In this document: positions 51,375 to 59,677 of the stretch, in pieces
Layout: each line of letters opens with the position of its first letter
Position numbering within the stretch: position 1 is the stretch's first letter
Assembly: GCF_034180645.1 (NCBI RefSeq)
Contig: NZ_JAXFNY010000010.1
Span: 69,653-133,652 of the forward strand
Source: Mobiluncus sp034180645
GTDB lineage: Bacteria; Actinomycetota; Actinomycetes; Actinomycetales; Actinomycetaceae
DNA: 64,000 nt
Direction of reading: 5' to 3'
Program-made: the position numbers and the translations under genes
Notes under the pieces: model-generated
Databases searched by the model: none
What the model saw: only the letters and a program-made list of their open reading frames with translations
What the model was told of the DNA's origin: nothing

Positions 51375-51401
51375 TATATTGACAGTTAAGCGATTTTAAC
51401 T
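51375..51401 (-). promoter_or_regulatory. Promoter and operator of marR
   Basis: AGTTAA (51384-51389) and TTAACT (51396-51401) form an inverted repeat with a 6-bp spacer. It overlaps the box TATATTGACAGTTAAG (51375-51390). On the minus strand TATACT lies seven bases before ATG 51365, consistent with a leaderless start. Confidence 0.55.
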
Positions 51402-51408
51402 AAAGAAG

Positions 51409-52596
51409 CTAAATCAGACGTACGACTTGGCGGGCAATCGCCAACTCCTCGTTGGTGGGTACGACCAGCACCAGCACTTTTGAATCATCGCTAGAGATGC
51501 GCCAGATGGCTTTGGAACGGTCACGATTTTCGTTACGTTCGCGGTCAATCTTGACCCCGATGAACTCGAGTTTTTCGCACAAGCGCCGCCGGGTGCGGTC
51601 ATCGTTTTCACCAATGCCGGCGGTGAAAGTCAGCACGTCCAAGCCGCCCAGCTCAAAAGTGTAGGCACCAATGTACTTTAGCAAGCGCTGCTGATAAGTC
51701 TGCAGAGCCAGCAGAGCGTCGGAGTCGCCCTCGTCGCGGCGTTTCCAGACATCACGCATATCGTTGTCTCCGCACATGCCTTTCATACCGGATTCCTTGT
51801 TGAACAGGGTGTCAATGTCATCTACGCTCATTCCTTTGCGTAGCAGGTGGAACACCACAGCCGGGTCGATGTCGCCGGTACGGGTGCCCATGACCAAGCC
51901 TTCCAGGGGCGTCAACCCCATCGAGGTGTCCATCGGTAGCCGGCCAAGTTCCGCGCAGGCGGACGCGCCATTTCCCAGATGCAGGGTAATTTGTTTCACG
52001 GTGTCATCGCCCAGGTAGTCGCAGACCTTGTTGGCTACGAATTCGTGAGAAGTCCCGTGGGCACCGTAGCGGCGGATGTGGTAGTCATGCGCTACCTGCT
52101 TATTGAGGGCGTAGCTACGGGCTTTTTCGGGCAGGCCGGTAAAGTAGGCGGTATCAAAAACGGCCACGTGTGGCAGGTCAGGCCACAGCTCCATAGCGGT
52201 GTCGATGCCAATGAGGTGCGCGGGGTTGTGCAGCGGCGCCAAGTCGCACAGTTCCTCAATCTTGGCGCGAACATCATCATTCACGATGGCCGGTCCCTTG
52301 AAATGCCAGCCACCCTGGACGATACGGTGACCAAAACCGGATAAATCCACGTGCTGTAAGTCAGGTCCGTGGGTCGCGAACATCTCGATAATCCTGGTCA
52401 AGGCTTCCTTGTGGGTCGGAAGAGGGAGAGCCTCGCTGAACTTGTCCGCATGGACTTCGTGGGTAACTTCCCCCCGGTCAGTGCCGATGCGTTCCGCTTG
52501 GCCCTTGGCCAGGACGTCACCGCTGACAGGTTCGATTAGCTGGTACTTCAGTGAGGAAGAGCCGGAGTTAATTACAAAGATAGTTTGATGGCGCAT
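51409..52596 (-). CDS. ackA: Acetate kinase
   Basis: A 395-residue kinase converting acetyl phosphate and ADP to acetate and ATP. Family signatures: IFVINSGSSSLKYQLI at the N-terminus, MGLTPLEGLVMGTRTGDIDP, and LTFTAGIGENDDRTRRRL near the end, with HLGNGASACA in the phosphate site. It lies 58 bp after pta on the minus strand; together they form the acetate-producing, ATP-yielding end of fermentation. marR follows only 43 bp downstream but has its own promoter. Confidence 0.96.
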   Translation of the reverse strand: MRHQTIFVINSGSSSLKYQLIEPVSGDVLAKGQAERIGTDRGEVTHEVHADKFSEALPLPTHKEALTRIIEMFATHGPDLQHVDLSGFGHRIVQGGWHFKGPAIVNDDVRAKIEELCDLAPLHNPAHLIGIDTAMELWPDLPHVAVFDTAYFTGLPEKARSYALNKQVAHDYHIRRYGAHGTSHEFVANKVCDYLGDDTVKQITLHLGNGASACAELGRLPMDTSMGLTPLEGLVMGTRTGDIDPAVVFHLLRKGMSVDDIDTLFNKESGMKGMCGDNDMRDVWKRRDEGDSDALLALQTYQQRLLKYIGAYTFELGGLDVLTFTAGIGENDDRTRRRLCEKLEFIGVKIDRERNENRDRSKAIWRISSDDSKVLVLVVPTNEELAIARQVVRLI

Positions 52597-52654
52597 AGTG
52601 ATTGTTCTTTCTTCTTTTCACAAGGACGGTCGCGGGGTTGCTTCCCTCGGGAGG

Positions 52655-53644
52655 TTAACCTTGGGCTTGGATAGCGGTAATGATGATGGTGTTGATGATG
52701 TCATCCACGGTGGCTCCGCGCGACAAGTCGTTGACCGGGGCGTTTAGCCCTTGCAAGATGGGTCCTACCGCCAGCGCGCCGCTGGTGCGCTGCACTGCTT
52801 TGTAGGTGATGTTTCCGGCATCGAGATCCGGAAAGATGAACGTGTTTGCGTGTCCGGCAACGGGGGATTGGGGAGCTTTTTTGGCAGCTACTGACTCGAC
52901 TACCGCGGCATCGAACTGGAGCGGACCATCGATAGCTACTTCCGGGGCGGCGGCCTGAGCTTTCGCGGTGGCATCCCTGACCAGGTCAACCAGTGGACCC
53001 GAGCCGGAGTCAATCGTGGAATAGGACAACATGGCAACTTTCGGTTCCAAGCCAAACTGAGCTGCGGTCTGGGCCGAAACAACCGCGATGTCCGCCAGCT
53101 GCGCAGCGTCCGGGGAAATCGTGACCGCGCAATCCGAATACACGTCACAGTGGTCATCGAAAACCATGAGGAAAGCTCCCGAAACCAATTTCACTCCCGG
53201 CTGGGTCTTAATGACTTGCAGTGCGGGTCGAATGGTGTGGGCGGTAGTGTGGGCCGCTCCAGACACCATTCCGTCGGCGTCGCCGCAGACAATCATCATG
53301 GTGCCAAAGAAAGAAATATCTTTCAAAGTTTCCTTTGCCTTGGCTTCGTCCATGCCCTTGTGCGAGCGCAGCTCCACCAGTTTAGCGGTGTAGCGGGCCA
53401 GCTTTTCAGCATCGTCGAGGGAGACGATTTCGGCCGCGGAGAGATCCAACCCGAGCGCGGAGGCTCTAGCCTGGACGGTGTCCTGGTCTCCCAGCAGAAC
53501 CAAGTTAGCAATGCCCTTCTGGAGGATGTGTGCGGCAGCTTTTAAGATGCGCTCATCGTCAGATTCTGGCAGCACGATTCGTTTCCGGTTTAAAGCAGCT
53601 TTTTTAGCCAGTTTGTTGAGGAATGAGGCTTTGAAGTCGCTCAT
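52655..53644 (-). CDS. pta: Phosphate acetyltransferase (short form)
   Basis: A 329-residue enzyme transferring the acetyl group from acetyl-CoA to phosphate. Motifs: RIVLPESDDERILKAAAHIL, GDADGMVSGAAHTTAHTIRP and FPDLDAGNITYKAVQRTSGA. It is the short type consisting only of the PTA domain, without the N-terminal regulatory domain found in E. coli and many actinobacteria. The start is ATG 53644, with GGAG ten bases upstream; a TTG at 53656 is also in frame. ackA follows. Confidence 0.95.
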   Translation of the reverse strand: MSDFKASFLNKLAKKAALNRKRIVLPESDDERILKAAAHILQKGIANLVLLGDQDTVQARASALGLDLSAAEIVSLDDAEKLARYTAKLVELRSHKGMDEAKAKETLKDISFFGTMMIVCGDADGMVSGAAHTTAHTIRPALQVIKTQPGVKLVSGAFLMVFDDHCDVYSDCAVTISPDAAQLADIAVVSAQTAAQFGLEPKVAMLSYSTIDSGSGPLVDLVRDATAKAQAAAPEVAIDGPLQFDAAVVESVAAKKAPQSPVAGHANTFIFPDLDAGNITYKAVQRTSGALAVGPILQGLNAPVNDLSRGATVDDIINTIIITAIQAQG

Positions 53645-53844
53645 GTCCAGCTCCAATTCTTTTCTCAGGGTTTTGAAAGCCCGATGAAATCAGGCTAACT
53701 CTAACGATAATCCTACTAACGTTTTTCGCTGAGGGGTTTAACTTTTGAATCGGTAATCCGTGAAAACCTGACCAGAGAACAGTGTCGGGGTGTAGCCTTA
53801 AAAAATCTGTGCAAGCCAGCTGACATATTCAGAAAGGAAGCCGC

Positions 53845-56097
53845 ATGTCCGGTCGTGTGACTCTGCCTATTGAGAACGGAATGGATGATGAAATCCGCCA
53901 GATAGCCAAGCTTTGGGGAGCTGACGCGGTACGTAACTCAGATGGAACAAAGCTGCCCCCCATCACTTCTGAACTTGGGGCGAAGGTGTACGAAACCTAC
54001 TTCGTGGGACGCGGAGACAATGAGTGGGCTTATGCCCATCCCCAGGATAGGCCACAAATTTTCCTGATGAGTCAACGTTGCCCCGCTTTAGGCGATGAAC
54101 CGCTGCATATCTCTGTCATGGATGGTTACCTGGATAAACAGGTTGAGCCGGATGTTCAAGCTGACCTCCAGCGTTACTGGCAGGTGATTGATCGCACCAC
54201 CGGGGAAACCCTCCCTTCTGAAAAATGGAGTTTGGCAGGAAAGGGAGCGGACACCCAGGTGCGCATTGAAAAACCTGCAGTTGGGCACGTTTATACGGTA
54301 GACTTCCTGGCTTGGCAAAACTGGGATCCGGTGCAAATGTATAACTACATCACGAATCACTGGGAGGACGATCCTCAGCGGATTCGCGAACAGCCCTACG
54401 ATATCCGCAACCCAGAAACTTGGAAATATGCCCAAGCCCACATGGATAAATGGTTAAAAGACCATCCCCATGTGGATGTGGTGCGATTTACGACCTTTTT
54501 CTATCAGTTCACCTTGGTCTTTAACAATCGAGAAAAAGAAAAAATGGTCGATTGGTTTGGCTATCTCGGATCTGTATCGAAGCCAGCCTTGGCTGAGTTT
54601 GCAGCCAAATACGGGTATGAGCTAACTCCCGAAGATTTTGTTGACCAGGGCTATTACAACTCGCCCTTCCGGCTGCCTCGCATGCAATTCCTCAATTGGA
54701 TGGAATTCCTGGGTGAATTCGTCACTGAGCGGGCGCGCATTACGGTGGACAAAGCCCACCAGGCCGGCAAGGAAGCCATGATGTTTCTGGGAGATCATTG
54801 GATTGGAACCGAACCCTACGGGGATGATTTTCCTTCCATAGGTTTGGACGCGGTCGTGGGTTCGGTTGGCTCGGCGGCGACTTGCCGAATGATTTCGGAT
54901 ATTCCCGGTGTTCGCTACCACGAGGGACGTTTCCTGCCCTACTTTTTCCCGGATGTGTTTTTCGAGGGAGCTGACCCCGTTCCCGAGCTAGAGGCGCGCT
55001 GGTCACAGGCTCGGCGTGCTATTGTGCGTAATCCTTTGGACAGAATGGGATATGGAGGTTACCTGTCCCTGCCGGTGAAATTCCCGAAGTTTGTTCAGCG
55101 AGTCTCTGAAATAACCGATGAATTCCGCTCACTGCATGAGGTGAGTGGGGGAGCCAAGCCAGCGGTGTCCACGATTAAAGTCGCGGTATTAAACGCTTGG
55201 GGTAAAAAGCGCTCGTGGATGACATCGATGGTGGCGCACGCCAAGCCCTATTTCCAAACTTATGCCTATGAAGGCGTGTTGGAATCACTGGCGGGACTGC
55301 CCTTTGCTGTGAGTTTTATTAACTTTGACGATGTGTTGCGCGGAGCTCTCGATGACGTTGATGTGGTGATTAATGCCGGTCAGGCAAACACAGCATTTTC
55401 GGGGGGCGATTACTGGGCCAGACCCGAAATTTCCGCTCGGATTCGTGAGTTTGTTGCTGGTGGTGGCGGTTTCATCGGTGTCGGTCAGCCCAGTGCGTGT
55501 TTCGTGGCGGGAAGTGGAACGTTCTTCCAGTTGAGCGATGTTCTGGGGGTGGATCAGGAAGTAGGGTGGACTCTGTCTACGGACAGGTACGTTAACGTAG
55601 CGGATACTCACTTCATCATCGAGGGCTTTGACGCTTTGGATCAACGTAGCCGAGGTCGAGGCTTGAAAGAGTTTAACGTGCTTGAACTGGAACCTCAGCC
55701 TCAACCTGGACCAGAACAAGCTTTACTTGATATTGGTCCCGGAGTCGGAAGTATCGTTCCTACCGGTGCTGAAATCCTGCAGTTTATAGACGGTTCAGTT
55801 GACTTGGGTGTTCACGAATATGGTCAGGGCAGAGCAGTTTACTTTGCGGGGTTGCCCTATAACAGTGTGAACTCGCGATTGTTGCATCGGGCGATTTATT
55901 GGGCTGGTCATGGGGAACAGCGAATTACCGAGAACTACCTGGCTGACAAGCCTGAGGTAGAGGTCGCCTTTTATCCTGAGGTTCACAAGGTCTTCGTGTA
56001 TAACAACTCTGACACTGAGCAAACCGTTAAGGTGATGGGGGCAAATCCTCTCCAAGTTACTCTGGGGGCGCGAGCATCTCGCTGGGAAACTGTTTAA
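53845..56097 (+). CDS. lnpA: 1,3-beta-galactosyl-N-acetylhexosamine phosphorylase (GH112)
   Basis: A 750-residue GH112 enzyme, the length of the Bifidobacterium galacto-N-biose/lacto-N-biose phosphorylase. It splits Gal-beta-1,3-GalNAc or Gal-beta-1,3-GlcNAc with phosphate, giving galactose 1-phosphate and free N-acetylhexosamine. The N-terminal barrel contains MFLGDHWIGTEPYG with D317, which I take as the family's acid residue; a glutamine-amidotransferase-like middle domain and a C-terminal beta domain follow. No signal peptide, so it acts inside the cell. Start ATG 53845 after AAAGGAAG. It heads the receptor/permease/GH20 cluster. The kinase and epimerase genes (nahK, lnpC, lnpD) that accompany it in Bifidobacterium are not in this window. 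Confidence 0.93.
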   Translation: MSGRVTLPIENGMDDEIRQIAKLWGADAVRNSDGTKLPPITSELGAKVYETYFVGRGDNEWAYAHPQDRPQIFLMSQRCPALGDEPLHISVMDGYLDKQVEPDVQADLQRYWQVIDRTTGETLPSEKWSLAGKGADTQVRIEKPAVGHVYTVDFLAWQNWDPVQMYNYITNHWEDDPQRIREQPYDIRNPETWKYAQAHMDKWLKDHPHVDVVRFTTFFYQFTLVFNNREKEKMVDWFGYLGSVSKPALAEFAAKYGYELTPEDFVDQGYYNSPFRLPRMQFLNWMEFLGEFVTERARITVDKAHQAGKEAMMFLGDHWIGTEPYGDDFPSIGLDAVVGSVGSAATCRMISDIPGVRYHEGRFLPYFFPDVFFEGADPVPELEARWSQARRAIVRNPLDRMGYGGYLSLPVKFPKFVQRVSEITDEFRSLHEVSGGAKPAVSTIKVAVLNAWGKKRSWMTSMVAHAKPYFQTYAYEGVLESLAGLPFAVSFINFDDVLRGALDDVDVVINAGQANTAFSGGDYWARPEISARIREFVAGGGGFIGVGQPSACFVAGSGTFFQLSDVLGVDQEVGWTLSTDRYVNVADTHFIIEGFDALDQRSRGRGLKEFNVLELEPQPQPGPEQALLDIGPGVGSIVPTGAEILQFIDGSVDLGVHEYGQGRAVYFAGLPYNSVNSRLLHRAIYWAGHGEQRITENYLADKPEVEVAFYPEVHKVFVYNNSDTEQTVKVMGANPLQVTLGARASRWETV

Positions 56098-56197
56098 ATT
56101 TTCCAGAAACCCTACCCAAGCGGGCACAAACTATGGTTATATTAATCTGTGGTTACCTTAACCATGCTCCAAGATAACCGAGGAAGGTAGATTAAAT

Positions 56198-57520
56198 ATG
56201 CAATTAACGTCTAAACTGCGTTTCGCTGCGGTTTTTGCGGGTGTTGGTGCACTAGCTCTGACTGGTCTCACCGCGTGCTCGTCCGGAGGGGATGCAAAGG
56301 GGGGCAACACGGATGCTTCCGGTGAACCGGTAAAGATTAAATATCTGCACCGTCTGCCAGACGGGGAAGGCATGACCAAGGTCGATGACGTGGTCGCCCA
56401 ATGGAATAAAGATAACCCAGATATTCAGGTCGAAGCTGTGAAGTTTGACGGCAAGGCTCAAGAGCTGATTAAGAAGCTGGAGACTGACGTTAAAGCTGGT
56501 ACGGCACCGTGTTTGGCTCAGGTTGGCTATGCAGATTTGGCTGAAGTTTATGTGAAGCAGCTGGTAGAGGATGTTTCCGGGGAAATTAGCAACTACCGTG
56601 ATCAGTTTGCTGCCGGTTCGCTGGATTCCATGAGCATCGACGGCAAGTACTTTGGTCTGCCTCAGGATACCGGTCCGCTGGTTTACTTTTACAACAAGGC
56701 TGCCTTTGAAGAACTCGGTTTGACTGTGCCGACCACGGCTGACGAGTTTGTTGAGACCGCAAAGAAAGCCGCCGAAAAGGGCAAGTTTATTGTTGACTTC
56801 CAGACTGACGAGGCCGGCAACATGCTTCCGGCGTTGAGCGCAGCTGCTGGCGATCAATGGTTCACCATTGATGGCGATGCATGGAAGATCGATACCGCTG
56901 GAGCCGGTTCAGCTAAGGTGGCTGACTTCTGGCAGAAACTGCTTGACGCTAAGGCGACCGCTACGGTACAGCGTTGGGATGCAGAATCTTGGAAGGCAGC
57001 TTTGAACAGCAACCTGATTGGCACAATCGGGGCAGCTTGGGAAGCTCCGCTGTTGGCTGATGATATGGCGGGCACCGACAACGAAGGCAAGTGGGCTGTG
57101 GCTCAGCTGCCAGCTTTCGGTGATGCTGCCGCTTCTGGTCCGGACGGTGGTTCCGGTGTGGCTGTTATCAAGGGTTGCGCTGCTCCGGCAGAAGCTATGA
57201 AGTTCAATGCTTGGTTCAACACACAGATTGATGCGCTGGTATCTCAGGGCTTGGTGGTTGCTGCCAACGGCACCATGACTACTCCTGAAAAGGTTTCGGC
57301 CTTCTATGGAGGTCAAGATGTGTTTGCGGAACTGACCAAAGCTAACAGTGCTATGAAGCCGTTCACCTACATTCCTGGTTGGTCGGCAGTACAGGCAAAC
57401 GCTGAAGTTGCTGCTAAGGCTGCGGACGGCTCCGGTAAAGTGGCTGATATCTTTACCTGGAACGCGGATACCGCCAAGGCTACGTTGACCAATCTCAATT
57501 TGACTGTTTCTGACAAGTAG
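56198..57520 (+). CDS. ABC transporter substrate-binding lipoprotein, galacto-N-biose locus
   Basis: A 440-residue receptor with signal peptide and lipobox GLTAC (Cys27), followed by a Gly/Asp-rich linker. Mature features include VKIKYLHRLPDGEGMTKVDD and YFGLPQDTGPLVYFYNKAAF, typical of CUT1 sugar receptors of the MalE type. Its place directly after the GH112 gene points to galacto-N-biose or lacto-N-biose as ligand. Upstream, GGTTA-CCT-TAACC (about 56150-56162) is a palindrome near the likely promoter. A strong hairpin separates it from the permease genes. Confidence 0.9.
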   Translation: MQLTSKLRFAAVFAGVGALALTGLTACSSGGDAKGGNTDASGEPVKIKYLHRLPDGEGMTKVDDVVAQWNKDNPDIQVEAVKFDGKAQELIKKLETDVKAGTAPCLAQVGYADLAEVYVKQLVEDVSGEISNYRDQFAAGSLDSMSIDGKYFGLPQDTGPLVYFYNKAAFEELGLTVPTTADEFVETAKKAAEKGKFIVDFQTDEAGNMLPALSAAAGDQWFTIDGDAWKIDTAGAGSAKVADFWQKLLDAKATATVQRWDAESWKAALNSNLIGTIGAAWEAPLLADDMAGTDNEGKWAVAQLPAFGDAAASGPDGGSGVAVIKGCAAPAEAMKFNAWFNTQIDALVSQGLVVAANGTMTTPEKVSAFYGGQDVFAELTKANSAMKPFTYIPGWSAVQANAEVAAKAADGSGKVADIFTWNADTAKATLTNLNLTVSDK

Positions 57521-57555
57521 CGCTTTTCCTCAATAAGGAACAGTGTAGAAATTTC

Positions 57556-57605
57556 GAGTCATGGGTGTTCACTGAGTACTACGTATCAGAGAGCACCCAT
57601 GACTC
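57556..57605 (+). terminator. Intra-operon hairpin between receptor and permease genes
   Basis: GAGTCATGGGTG (57556-57567) pairs perfectly with CACCCATGACTC (57594-57605), with an inner CTGA-TAC/GTA-TCAG stem. No T-run follows, so it is more likely an mRNA 3'-end protector or partial attenuator, as in the 21.9-kb transporter. Confidence 0.75.
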
Positions 57606-57622
57606 GTGTCTGAGCCAAAACG

Positions 57623-58654
57623 ATGGGAACCGGAATGGAAAAACAAGTTGAAAACGCAACATCAACACAGCTGTTGAGGTCAGACGAACAATCGTCTGAG
57701 TCGGATAAGCCTCGGAATGGTGGGGTGCACAGACGAAAGACCTCCCCACAGGCAAAGACCCAAATCCGTGCCGGGTGGGCTTTCTTAGCTCCTTTCGTGG
57801 TCTTGTTTGTCCTCGTGTTCTTGGTTCCCATTTTTGTATCGATATATTCGAGTTTCTTTCAGCTGAAAACCACCGGTGGGGGTGCATATGGTGGTGGTGA
57901 ATCCACCAACACGTTCGTAGGCTTGGAAAACTATCAATACGTCATTACGTCTCACGAATTTTGGCTTGGAATTGGGCGGGTGATTCTGTACACGTGTTTC
58001 CAGGTTCCAGTAATGATTATTGCTGCTTTGGTTTTAGCGCTGGTGCTTGATTCATTCTTGGTCAAGCATGTCACCATATATCGCTTGGGGTATTTCCTGC
58101 CTTTCGCAATTCCCGGTGTAGTCGCGGCAATGATTTGGCTTTACCTGTACAATCCAGAGGTTTCACCCCTGGTAAAGGGTCTAGCTGCGCTGGGTATCGA
58201 CATCAACTTCCTGAGCGGCAACGTTGTGTTAGCCTCTATGGCAAATATGACAACCTGGACCTATACGGGATATAACATGCTGATTTTTCTGGCAGCACTG
58301 CAAGCTATTCCCCCCGAGCTTTCCGAGGCGGCTCGAATCGATGGAGCCAGCGGATTGCAAATCATGACGCGAATTAAGATGCCCTTGCTGCGACCCGCAG
58401 CGTTGTTGGCAGTATTGCTCTCCATTGTGGGTACCATACAGCTGTTCAATGAACCAGCAGTTATCAGTTCGACTCAAACTTGGATGGGCAAGGCTTATAC
58501 GCCAATGATGATGGCATATAACACTACTATGGGCACTTTGACTCCCAGCGGAGACGGTCCAGGCTCGGCGGTGGCCATTGTCATGGCTCTGATTGCTGGT
58601 GTATTGGCTGTGGGATACTTCTTTGTGGATCGAAAGGTTAGCGGCAATGACTAA
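57623..58654 (+). CDS. Sugar ABC transporter permease (MalF type), galacto-N-biose locus
   Basis: A 343-residue permease with a polar N-terminus of about 50 residues, then six spans. The EAA loop is PPELSEAARIDGASGLQIMT, where the ATPase docks. The start is uncertain: ATG 57623 or ATG 57635, both with poor ribosome sites just after the hairpin, so translation may depend on read-through. The 3' end overlaps the next permease gene by 8 bp. Confidence 0.88.
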   Translation: MGTGMEKQVENATSTQLLRSDEQSSESDKPRNGGVHRRKTSPQAKTQIRAGWAFLAPFVVLFVLVFLVPIFVSIYSSFFQLKTTGGGAYGGGESTNTFVGLENYQYVITSHEFWLGIGRVILYTCFQVPVMIIAALVLALVLDSFLVKHVTIYRLGYFLPFAIPGVVAAMIWLYLYNPEVSPLVKGLAALGIDINFLSGNVVLASMANMTTWTYTGYNMLIFLAALQAIPPELSEAARIDGASGLQIMTRIKMPLLRPAALLAVLLSIVGTIQLFNEPAVISSTQTWMGKAYTPMMMAYNTTMGTLTPSGDGPGSAVAIVMALIAGVLAVGYFFVDRKVSGND

Positions 58655-59615
58655 GAATAGTAAATCTAAACGTGAACATATGGTGACGGAGCATTCTCCC
58701 CAGGGGTTTGACTATATACCGTCCAAGGAAGGGGTGCCGCCACGGGCTATTGCTCCGTCGATGATTTCTCGCGGGATTACCACCTTTATGCTACTCCTGG
58801 TGCTTCTCTATTTCATATTTCCGGTCTATTGGGTCATCATCTCAGCCACAAAGACTAACGCTGAGCTTGCTAACACGTTTGGATTGTGGTTTGCAGCGCA
58901 CGATGAGAATACTGAGAGTAAAAATCTCATAGAGGCCATAGGGGTTAATTACGACAAGTTAATGAGTTGGACTCGCGGTAACTTTTGGCGTTGGGTTGCG
59001 AATTCTTTGATTTATTCCACAACTGCAGCTGCCATCGGTACCCTTATTTCTGTTATGGCAGGGTATTCCTTGGCTAAGTTTACTTTCCCCGGCAAGAATC
59101 TGTCTACGGGTATTATCATGGCAGGATTGCTGATGCCCGCGGCTCTGTTGACTGTTCCCATGTACATTGTCTTTTTGCACTTAGGGATTTCTAACACGAT
59201 GGCGTCGATTATCGTGCCGTGCTGTGTGTCTCCGTTTGGGGTATTTCTGGGACGGGTTTATTCTCAAACCTCCGTTCCTACCGAATTAATCGAAGCGGCG
59301 CGAATTGACGGGGCTTCAGAAGCGCGTATTTTCTTTACTATAGTGCTGCGTATCCTCGCTCCGGCGATGGTGACGATTTTCCTGTTTATTTTTGTGGCTT
59401 GTTGGAATAACTTCTTGCTGCCTTTGATGATGATTTCAACGGACACCTTGAAACCCGTCACTCTTGGTCTTTACGGAATGATGAGCTACTTTAATCCAGA
59501 GAAGGGCGCCGTAATGATGGGTGCTCTGTTCGGGGTAATCCCGCTGATTATCCTGTTCTTAGGTCTGCAAAAGTACTGGCAGTCAGGGCTCGCTGCCGGT
59601 TCAGTAAAAGGCTGA
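58647..59615 (+). CDS. Sugar ABC transporter permease (MalG type), galacto-N-biose locus
   Basis: A 322-residue second permease half. The EAA loop is PTELIEAARIDGASEARIFF and the end QSGLAAGSVKG is typical. A periplasmic segment of about 40 residues after span 1 (FAAHDENTESKNLIEAIGVN) is longer than usual. Start ATG 58647 overlaps the previous stop and has AAAGG about ten bases upstream; an open frame back to 58593 lies inside the MalF-type gene and is not used. No ATPase gene follows. Confidence 0.9.
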   Translation: MTKNSKSKREHMVTEHSPQGFDYIPSKEGVPPRAIAPSMISRGITTFMLLLVLLYFIFPVYWVIISATKTNAELANTFGLWFAAHDENTESKNLIEAIGVNYDKLMSWTRGNFWRWVANSLIYSTTAAAIGTLISVMAGYSLAKFTFPGKNLSTGIIMAGLLMPAALLTVPMYIVFLHLGISNTMASIIVPCCVSPFGVFLGRVYSQTSVPTELIEAARIDGASEARIFFTIVLRILAPAMVTIFLFIFVACWNNFLLPLMMISTDTLKPVTLGLYGMMSYFNPEKGAVMMGALFGVIPLIILFLGLQKYWQSGLAAGSVKG

Positions 59616-59677
59616 TTTTTATCCCCTCTCGATACGACATTGGAGGGTATTTCAATTCAGGATTTCAAAGAGGTCAT

